This document shows, in pieces, positions 1 through 5,028 of a stretch of DNA of 5,028 bases (positions within the stretch are counted from its first letter, which is position 1; each line of letters opens with the position of its first letter). The DNA comes from Candidatus Woesearchaeota archaeon (GTDB lineage Archaea > Nanobdellota > Nanobdellia > Woesearchaeales > UBA12501). The stretch lies in the NCBI GenBank assembly GCA_016177315.1, contig JACOVN010000138.1:1-5028 (forward strand). The letters run 5' to 3'. The notes beneath the pieces are model-generated. The model saw only the letters and a program-made list of their open reading frames with translations, did not search any database and had not been told where the DNA came from. The position numbers were made by a program, and so were the translations under genes.

Positions 1-2102
1 ATGGTAGGTAGAGAAACTACCTTATTATTTTCTGGAGCAGAAGCAGATGAATTTTTCCCTAGGCAGCGAAGATAGTTCGTGTTTGCATCCAATCCTTTTG
101 CTTCTTTTAAAAATCTGTTAAAGCAGATCTGGTTAACTTTCTCTCTTATCCCTTCCTCATTCACTCCAAACCTCTGTCCAATGCTTGCATAACATGCAGT
201 TCTATCAGACTGCTCCAAGCATTGTTCTAAAGTTACCTGGTACTGCTGTTCCCTTTCCTTCTCCATACGCTGCTGCACGATCTTTTTTATTCGCTGTACC
301 TCAGGAACGCTGTACACAAGCTCCGGCTTATCCAAGAACCAGAGTGCAGATGCCCAAGGCAGCAATTCTGGGTAATTTTTCTTCAGCTCTCTTGCAACTT
401 CCATAAATTCAGGAAGAAGGGGCAGTTTCTTTTCCGCAGCAGCACGATCGGGAGCAACGTAGTTTCCATCAATAAGCCTTTGGTAGTAATTTCTTGCCTC
501 TGTAACTTTACTTTCTACAGAAGACCAGTTCCAATCGCTATCCAACATTTCTATGGCTCTAACGACAGACATATCCCCAAGCAGCCGAAGCTCTTTTGCA
601 GTTGGGTGTTCCTTTCTCTTTACCTCTCTTGCTAATCCGTATATTTTCGTTTCATGTTCTCCTTGGCCTTCTTTAAATGTATCTTCTGTTAAGAATTTCC
701 AGGTATGACGACCGAGAAAACTAGAGAGCGGTTCTACGTGTTTGAAATCTCTTTTATGAAGAATATCCTCAAGCTTAAGAAAGGATAATCCGCTTTTGTA
801 GATATCGATAGCCTCTATAGTACGAGGAAAGAATTCATAGGGATAAGCTGTTCGGATAATACAGCCCGCTAAATCATTATGTGCAGTGGTAAGTTTTTCC
901 CTTACTTCTCGTTCCTTTTCCTGATTATTTTCTAGACGGTATGCATCCAAAGCTGCTCGATATTTCTCGATAGCCGCTTTTACGTTTGATACCTCTATCC
1001 TATCATCGCAATATGGATATGTAAGTTTATCGGCATCCCGCTCTAAAGCAATACCTTTCGATTCTGGCACGACAGCCGTTGTAAGTATCACTTGTGCCTT
1101 ACGCTGCTCTACCTCTGCTTCCTCCTTCCTCTCCTCTTCCCGCTTCTGCTGTGCAAGAATGGCTTTCACTTCCGGCAATTGATTTGCCAGCTCTGGCTTG
1201 CCAATAGCCCAGAAGACTCGCATTTTTTTCCAGACGGGATTCTCGGTATTTGAATCTTCTCGATAAAGTGCTAGTTGTAAATCGTCATAGAATTTTAATG
1301 CCGTCAGTTTATCCGTAGCGTTTACATCATGGTAAAAGCTTTTTCCACCCCTCCGAGATGATGCTTCCAATACATCAGCAAGCTTAATGATAGTCTCACG
1401 CTCATGCTGTTGTCTAGTCAGTCGGAGAACACCCTCCAAATTGCTGATTTGAGTATGGTTGTGCAATATATGCGTAAGCAGAAAAGCATCAGGATTCTCC
1501 ATGAACGCAGGAAGATTATCGACAACGGCTTCTTTGAGATGCTGGTAATAGGCAATGCAACCACTTGGGTTTGAGCTACCGCATGTTGTATTTATTGCTA
1601 TAGTCTGATGGAGCCTCTGCCTAAGAGCAGGCATATCTTCCCCATCTTTCTGATGGCTAATCTTCAAGGCCTCTTCGTAGAAAGGGACACATTTTTCTGT
1701 ACGCCGTTTACTCTGTTGTATTTTCTCTCCACAGTACAAATCCCCTCTCCTCTCCTCCATCTCCATTTTCCTGGCATGATGATGCAGGTTTCCTGCTCTT
1801 TTATAGTGGGCGCTGGCTGGAGCATTCCACACATGGCTCCATACATTCCCCAACCCAACATTAAAACGGCTTGAGAATAGTGTTCCACCGCCATAGAAGA
1901 TTAATCCGCCAAGCAGGAACGGGGCGATGGTTGCTACAATCCAGCTCTGGCTATTTTTCTTCCTTGGAGCGGCGGGTTGTTGAACTCTTGGTGCTGCTCG
2001 CATAGGTTCTTTCTGCTCTGCTGGGGGATTAAGCAGAGCATGGATTCGCTTCTCCAGATCAAAAAAGTACTGCGCTGTAACTTTTTCTTTATCCACATCC
2101 AT
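1..2102 (-). CDS. single-pass membrane protein with duplicated helical, cysteine-containing outer region (C-terminus off window)
   Basis: I do not recognise this protein family. Reading from ATG at 2102 gives 700 codons with no stop before the left edge, so the gene is 3'-partial. Residues 1-53 form a short N-terminal tail with a Pro/Ala-rich part (25-46) and a basic stretch PRKKN just before one hydrophobic segment (about 54-72, WIVATIAPFLLGGLIFYGGG). By the positive-inside rule the tail is cytoplasmic and the long remainder lies outside the membrane. That remainder looks mostly helical, with TPR-like stretches (near 138-147 and 376-386) and charged, probably coiled-coil segments (about 311-337 and 601-620). 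All ten cysteines lie between residues 124 and 680, which fits an oxidising compartment. An internal duplication is listed separately. It is the third complete start in the operon, 31 bases after the kinase stop. A receptor or kinase substrate role is a guess from context; the reading frame itself is very secure. Confidence 0.9.
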   Translation of the reverse strand, partial: MDVDKEKVTAQYFFDLEKRIHALLNPPAEQKEPMRAAPRVQQPAAPRKKNSQSWIVATIAPFLLGGLIFYGGGTLFSSRFNVGLGNVWSHVWNAPASAHYKRAGNLHHHARKMEMEERRGDLYCGEKIQQSKRRTEKCVPFYEEALKISHQKDGEDMPALRQRLHQTIAINTTCGSSNPSGCIAYYQHLKEAVVDNLPAFMENPDAFLLTHILHNHTQISNLEGVLRLTRQQHERETIIKLADVLEASSRRGGKSFYHDVNATDKLTALKFYDDLQLALYREDSNTENPVWKKMRVFWAIGKPELANQLPEVKAILAQQKREEERKEEAEVEQRKAQVILTTAVVPESKGIALERDADKLTYPYCDDRIEVSNVKAAIEKYRAALDAYRLENNQEKEREVREKLTTAHNDLAGCIIRTAYPYEFFPRTIEAIDIYKSGLSFLKLEDILHKRDFKHVEPLSSFLGRHTWKFLTEDTFKEGQGEHETKIYGLAREVKRKEHPTAKELRLLGDMSVVRAIEMLDSDWNWSSVESKVTEARNYYQRLIDGNYVAPDRAAAEKKLPLLPEFMEVARELKKNYPELLPWASALWFLDKPELVYSVPEVQRIKKIVQQRMEKEREQQYQVTLEQCLEQSDRTACYASIGQRFGVNEEGIREKVNQICFNRFLKEAKGLDANTNYLRCLGKNSSASAPENNKVVSLPT
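267..1013 (-). repeat. internal protein duplication, copy B (residues about 364-612 of the membrane protein)
   Basis: This is the second copy of a long divergent repeat inside the membrane protein. It opens with Y364-C365-x-D-R-I-x-x-S372 and continues through a TPR-like helix with Y381, A384 and L385. It closes with W588-x3-KPEL-x4-PEV-x2-I605, followed by a Gln/Lys/Glu/Arg-rich helix. The opening and closing motifs match copy A without gaps inside each motif. Copy B is about 50 residues longer between them, so it carries an insertion or copy A has lost sequence. The similarity is seen at protein level; I did not look for DNA-level identity. Confidence 0.7.
1143..1736 (-). repeat. internal protein duplication, copy A (residues about 123-320 of the membrane protein)
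   Basis: This is the first copy of the repeat. It opens with Y123-C124-x-E-K-I-x-x-S131, then a TPR-like helix with Y142, A145 and L146. It closes with W298-x3-KPEL-x4-PEV-x2-I315 and a highly charged helix. A cysteine about 50 residues after the opening one (C174) corresponds in spacing to C414 in copy B. The order of motifs is the same in both copies, which points to duplication of one whole domain rather than chance similarity of helices. Confidence 0.7.
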
Positions 2103-2133
2103 TTTCCCTCAACATTCTCTGTCTATTTTGTAG
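2103..2133 (-). promoter_or_regulatory. intergenic gap with ribosome binding site for the membrane protein
   Basis: This 31-base gap is the only non-coding stretch between genes in the window. It contains GAGGG at 2110-2106, three bases before the ATG at 2102, which is closer than usual. The third codon of the gene is GTG at 2096, nine bases from the same motif, the same spacing as at the kinase gene. A start there would shorten the protein by only two residues. I see no convincing promoter or hairpin terminator, so read-through from the kinase gene is the simplest view. Confidence 0.55.
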
Positions 2134-3513
2134 TTATGATGGGAAATGTTCCTTGTATAGTTCGCCCCAGGCGTGGGCGATGCCCGCCAAGTCATTCAGA
2201 TCTTTTGGCGTATCGCGTGGCTTCCCATGCTGCCTAGCATAAGTCTGATTCTCTCTCACTACTTCCCCCACCCATCGGCCATCTATCGTTCCTAAAAATC
2301 TCACCTTCTCAAGGCGTTCCTTGTAATCCTCGGGATTTACCTGTGGTCTTTGGTCCTCTCTACTTCTTTTGGTTTTCTGCGCTATCGCATCGAGAAGTGT
2401 ACGTATGGCTGTAATATCCTCTGCGGTTCTTTGGCCAGGCGGACAGAATTCCTTCTTTCCATCGGGGGCGAACTTTCCGCGTAATAGTCCGTCTAACTCA
2501 CGAACTTCTGCGTAGCGGGAGACGTGGCCTTGCTCTAATGCTTCTTGCAATTCCTGTCGCATTTCCTCGATGCTTTGATAACAACTGGTTGCATCAGGAG
2601 CAAGCCCCCTTTCTATAATCTGCTGCACTCCTTTGTGCTGCACTTTACTGCGAACAGATGCACGAATATCTTTTTGTTTTTTATTGTCTTTAATCACCTC
2701 TTCGCTGTACAGAATAGCATCCTCATTTCCGATTGTTGTATCGGTAAAGGGATGTTCTGCGGTGACCATAGCAAAGAGAACTGCAGCAACAGAGTACAAT
2801 TCTCCTGACAGCAATTCCGCTGGGGTGAGTTTCTCTTTTCCCTCTTCGTACACCCACGGAGCCCGATAATACAAAGACCCTAAAAGCTGTGTGTGGGTTA
2901 TTCTGCTCTTCAAGGGTTCCACATACTTTGCAATCTCCCAATCGGAAAGTTTTAAGCTGTTATCCGCAAATAAGAGAAGGTTGCTTGGCTTGATATCTCG
3001 ATGGAAAACATTCTTATCTCTTGCATACGCAAGAGCATCAAGCAAATGTATAACAGCAGGAATAGCGTGAATAGGTTCCATCGGCCTTTCCTCTCTCAGT
3101 TGTTGCTCTAGGCTCTTCTCCGCTGCCTCAAGGAAAAGAAATGCTCTATTATCATGCACAGCAAAACCAAAGCAGTGCACAATGCCGGAGTCTACCACTT
3201 TTACCTCAGAAGCACCGCGAGGCTGCTGGAGCGCCTTAAGGATTTTATATTCATTTTTAATCGCTGCGATGACTGCTTGCGATGGTAATGCCTCGCTTCC
3301 CATCTTCACAACTAAGGGTATAGCAATGTCCTGAAACTTCACTCTATGCACATAGGAAGATCCCTCTCCGACTCCCAACGGGCGTTTTTCATTGAATTCC
3401 TCAATGCGTTGCATCTTCTTTGGTAAATCCGCATCGGTAAATTCGGCATAACCAGACTGTACTAATCTATCCAAATTTTTAACAAGGTCTTCTAAGATTG
3501 ATTGTGGTATCAT
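2134..3513 (-). CDS. Hanks-type Ser/Thr protein kinase with atypical DWE and APW motifs
   Basis: This gene encodes a cytoplasmic eukaryotic-like protein kinase of 459 residues, expected to transfer phosphate from ATP to Ser/Thr of protein partners. After a helical N-terminal region (1-44) the kinase fold runs from about 45 to 325. It shows a glycine loop LGVGEGSSYV (46-55), the ATP lysine K70 in VVKM, the helix-C glutamate E88, and the catalytic loop HRDIKPSN (171-178) with D173, K175 and N178. The metal-binding D191 follows, then GSLYYRAPW (212-220) and HPF (254-256). DFG is DWE (191-193), APE is APW, and the usual helix-F Asp is Glu (E239). All core catalytic residues remain, so activity is likely. 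Residues about 335-459 form an unassigned C-terminal region without a membrane segment. ATG at 3513 is preferred over the ATG at 3615 because it overlaps the previous stop as ATGA and has GGAGG nine bases upstream. No substrate can be named. Confidence 0.93.
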   Translation of the reverse strand: MIPQSILEDLVKNLDRLVQSGYAEFTDADLPKKMQRIEEFNEKRPLGVGEGSSYVHRVKFQDIAIPLVVKMGSEALPSQAVIAAIKNEYKILKALQQPRGASEVKVVDSGIVHCFGFAVHDNRAFLFLEAAEKSLEQQLREERPMEPIHAIPAVIHLLDALAYARDKNVFHRDIKPSNLLLFADNSLKLSDWEIAKYVEPLKSRITHTQLLGSLYYRAPWVYEEGKEKLTPAELLSGELYSVAAVLFAMVTAEHPFTDTTIGNEDAILYSEEVIKDNKKQKDIRASVRSKVQHKGVQQIIERGLAPDATSCYQSIEEMRQELQEALEQGHVSRYAEVRELDGLLRGKFAPDGKKEFCPPGQRTAEDITAIRTLLDAIAQKTKRSREDQRPQVNPEDYKERLEKVRFLGTIDGRWVGEVVRENQTYARQHGKPRDTPKDLNDLAGIAHAWGELYKEHFPS

Positions 3514-4985
3514 GGGTTTCTGCCTCCGGCAAAGCCATAATTTTTTCCATAAAGGAATGGTGTGTATGGAAGGGGCTCTACTGATGATATGGCTGCTCCT
3601 TCGACGCGAAGGCACCGTTTGGGGCCAAGCACATAGGCGGTGCCTCTCTCATCCATTTCGATGCCAATGACAGCATCGAAGGCCGCATCAAGCATTTGTG
3701 TATGCTCTTCATGGTATCGATTTCCGAGCTTCCGGTGGGTAACGAACGCATGGCCGTCGCTTCTCATCGCGACGAGCCGATTATCTGCATGAACAGCAAA
3801 AAGGCCGCGATACGCTTCAATCCCTTGGATTGCTTCCATGCTCTCGGAGCCCGGATCCATCGTAAGAATATGAAGTTTATGGTTTCTCTCATCCCCGACC
3901 AGGACAACGATGCCTTCCTCTCTTGCCTGCACTTCCAGTTTAGAGAGCTTTCCCTCAGCTGCAAGGTGCATCTTTCTTCGGTAGTCCTGGCGTTGGTTTG
4001 TATCCCATTTCCATAAATACAATGCTCCATCAGCACACCCGAGTAAATACCACTCTTTTCCTGCAGTCGATTCCAATGGAAAAGCAGCACAAGAATCCAA
4101 AGCATTACCCTCGGCATAGAAATGGGTACGGAAAATTTCCTTTCCCTTACAGTGTAGCCCAATGGCTACTTGAGGCTCTTTTTGAAGTATGCTTGCGACG
4201 ATCCGGTATCGATCTCCATCCCTCGCTCCGAACAGTGCATAGACGTCTTCTTTTCCGAGATCAAGATAGGGGAACTGGAATTCCCAAGAACTCCCACCAC
4301 TATGCGGCTCTTCTTCCCAAACACCGATAATGGAATGCAAAACACGATCTGCAACATTTTCCTTTACCTGGAGTGCAGCGAACGCCAACCCTGGACCATC
4401 TTGCGGATGGCTGCGCAAAACAGTCGTCAACCGAATGCCTTGAGAAGGTATGATGCGGCTTCTTCTGGTCCGAAAATCGTAGAGTGTAATAACCTGTTTG
4501 TCTTGCTCTTTATAATAACCAGGATAGATGAGCAATTCTCTTGGAGACGGTGTTCTTACGAAGGCTGGCTCCTCGCCGCGGATATCGAGCAGGTTAAACT
4601 GAAACTGCGGCTCCTTGGCCAATGCTTCGAGCGCCATGCGGCTGATGCGCAGCGAATCGGTAAATTCCCCTGTTTCTTCTTCCGAGAGCTGCAGATCCGT
4701 ATTATAGGGCTTAAGCCGATAATAATCTATGCCCCCGAGTTTGTGGATAAAGACTGCAGGGACAAGCGCAAAGAAAGAGCCGAGCGTTGGATCTAACTTT
4801 CGTCCAGCAAAATAGCAGGAAAGCTCAGGCAATTTTTCAAAGTGTATATTCGCTGAATCTTTAAACGTAGGACCATCCTCGGTGCATAGGAAAGCTTCTT
4901 CTGCAAGTTTAGTATCACAAAGCCGCATCAACACACGAGGTAATGTCTTGGACATTTCCTCAAAGATGTTCAATCCAGATTTCAA
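3510..4985 (-). CDS. beta-propeller-like (WD40/NHL-type) cytoplasmic protein
   Basis: I do not recognise the specific family. The product is 491 residues with no signal peptide or clear membrane segment, so it is probably cytoplasmic. Residues 1-125 look mixed alpha/beta. From about 140 onward there are repeated beta-strand patterns ending in small-residue turns, such as WYLLGCADGALYLWKWD (312-328), GIVVLVGDERNHKLHILTMD (358-377), FAVHADNRLVAMRSDGHAFV (396-415) and IGIEMDERGTAYVL (440-453). Their spacing of roughly 40-45 residues is that expected of propeller blades. Propellers usually bind proteins or peptides, so a scaffold or sensor role beside the kinase is a reasonable inference. The start is TTG at 4985, overlapping the preceding stop as TTGA. 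The frame is also open upstream to the window edge, so a longer N-terminus is not formally excluded. An ATG at residue 11 is a weaker alternative. The stop overlaps the kinase ATG by four bases. Confidence 0.82.
   Translation of the reverse strand: MKSGLNIFEEMSKTLPRVLMRLCDTKLAEEAFLCTEDGPTFKDSANIHFEKLPELSCYFAGRKLDPTLGSFFALVPAVFIHKLGGIDYYRLKPYNTDLQLSEEETGEFTDSLRISRMALEALAKEPQFQFNLLDIRGEEPAFVRTPSPRELLIYPGYYKEQDKQVITLYDFRTRRSRIIPSQGIRLTTVLRSHPQDGPGLAFAALQVKENVADRVLHSIIGVWEEEPHSGGSSWEFQFPYLDLGKEDVYALFGARDGDRYRIVASILQKEPQVAIGLHCKGKEIFRTHFYAEGNALDSCAAFPLESTAGKEWYLLGCADGALYLWKWDTNQRQDYRRKMHLAAEGKLSKLEVQAREEGIVVLVGDERNHKLHILTMDPGSESMEAIQGIEAYRGLFAVHADNRLVAMRSDGHAFVTHRKLGNRYHEEHTQMLDAAFDAVIGIEMDERGTAYVLGPKRCLRVEGAAISSVEPLPYTPFLYGKNYGFAGGRNP
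3523..3527 (-). promoter_or_regulatory. Shine-Dalgarno site deciding the kinase start
   Basis: GGAGG lies nine bases upstream of the ATG at 3513, inside the last codons of the propeller gene. It supports the 459-residue kinase over the 493-residue version that would begin at 3615 deep inside the upstream gene. With the ATGA overlap it suggests translational coupling of kinase and propeller protein. Confidence 0.8.
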
Positions 4986-5028
4986 TCGGCGTAGCGCTCC
5001 TCCACGTATTCTTTCTTTAATTTCTTTC
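4982..5028 (-). CDS. C-terminal end of an unknown upstream operon gene
   Basis: In the minus-strand frame entering at the right edge, 14 full codons read KKLKKEYVEERYAD and end in TGA at 4984-4982. That TGA overlaps the TTG start of the propeller gene as TTGA, the same geometry as the ATGA join between the propeller and kinase genes. The charged, helix-prone peptide looks like a natural protein end. It is too short to assign a family or function. The alternative is that the propeller gene itself extends through this stretch in its own frame, which has no stop here. Confidence 0.55.
   Translation of the reverse strand, partial: KKLKKEYVEERYAD
4997..5003 (-). promoter_or_regulatory. Shine-Dalgarno-like site for the TTG start of the propeller gene
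   Basis: GGAGGAG lies upstream of the TTG at 4985, with 11 bases between its last base and the start codon. The spacing is a little long, but the motif is strong. It sits inside the last codons of the upstream gene, as the kinase's site sits in the propeller gene. GAG GAG is also ordinary coding sequence for two glutamates of that gene, so the match may be partly accidental. Confidence 0.5.

Noticed and set aside
1083..1180. Possible gene end or frameshift in the charged EEERKEEAEVEQR region of the membrane protein
   Set aside because: The frame continues without a break, and residues after it (361 onward) repeat the earlier domain, so this is a helical linker inside one protein.
2103..2133. 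Possible promoter or terminator in the kinase-membrane protein gap
   Set aside because: Thirty-one bases with no inverted repeat followed by a T run and no paired promoter boxes; only a ribosome site is supported.
1608..2237. Several 75-90-codon frames on both strands around the start of the membrane protein gene
   Set aside because: They overlap the secure 700-codon frame or the kinase C-terminus and show no domain, consistent spacing or ribosome site.
3514..3615. Longer kinase N-terminus starting at ATG 3615 (34 extra residues)
   Set aside because: It would overlap the propeller gene by 106 bases and encodes a basic, unstructured peptide. The ATG at 3513 has the ATGA overlap and a GGAGG nine bases upstream.
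3764..4162. 132-codon minus-strand frame inside the propeller gene
   Set aside because: It is a shifted-frame shadow of the propeller coding sequence, with low-complexity, non-protein-like composition.
4170..4796. 208-codon plus-strand open frame
   Set aside because: It lies wholly antisense to the propeller gene, has no matching neighbours or ribosome site I can see, and its protein lacks recognisable domain patterns. It is a shadow of the real gene.

Overview
The window is almost entirely protein-coding, all on the minus strand, and reads as one tightly packed operon running from right to left. Shine-Dalgarno-like sequences, ATGA/TTGA stop-start overlaps and the absence of introns show that it is prokaryotic. 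GC content looks moderate (mid-40s % by eye). I cannot place the lineage. No gene here is a recognisable household gene, and the mix of a eukaryotic-like protein kinase with unfamiliar neighbours would suit an uncultured bacterium or archaeon.

Layout in transcription order: (1) 5028-4982, the last 14 codons of an unknown upstream gene. (2) 4985-3510, a 491-residue soluble protein with WD40/NHL-like beta-propeller repeats, starting at a TTG that overlaps the previous stop as TTGA. (3) 3513-2134, a 459-residue Hanks-type Ser/Thr protein kinase whose ATG overlaps the previous stop as ATGA and has a good GGAGG ribosome site. (4) After a 31-base gap, 2102 to the left edge, at least 700 residues of a single-pass membrane protein. 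It has a short cytoplasmic tail, one membrane segment, and a large cysteine-containing, mostly helical outer region that carries an internal duplication. Its C-terminus lies outside the window.

The layout suggests a signalling module: a cytoplasmic propeller protein (scaffold or sensor), a cytoplasmic kinase, and a membrane protein facing outward that could be the receptor or a substrate. The co-transcription is well supported by spacing and overlaps; the functional link is inference. The kinase keeps its catalytic residues but has unusual DFG (DWE) and APE (APW) motifs. No promoter, terminator, RNA gene, mobile element, CRISPR array or other intergenic element is visible. The only non-coding stretch is the 31 bases at 2103-2133.
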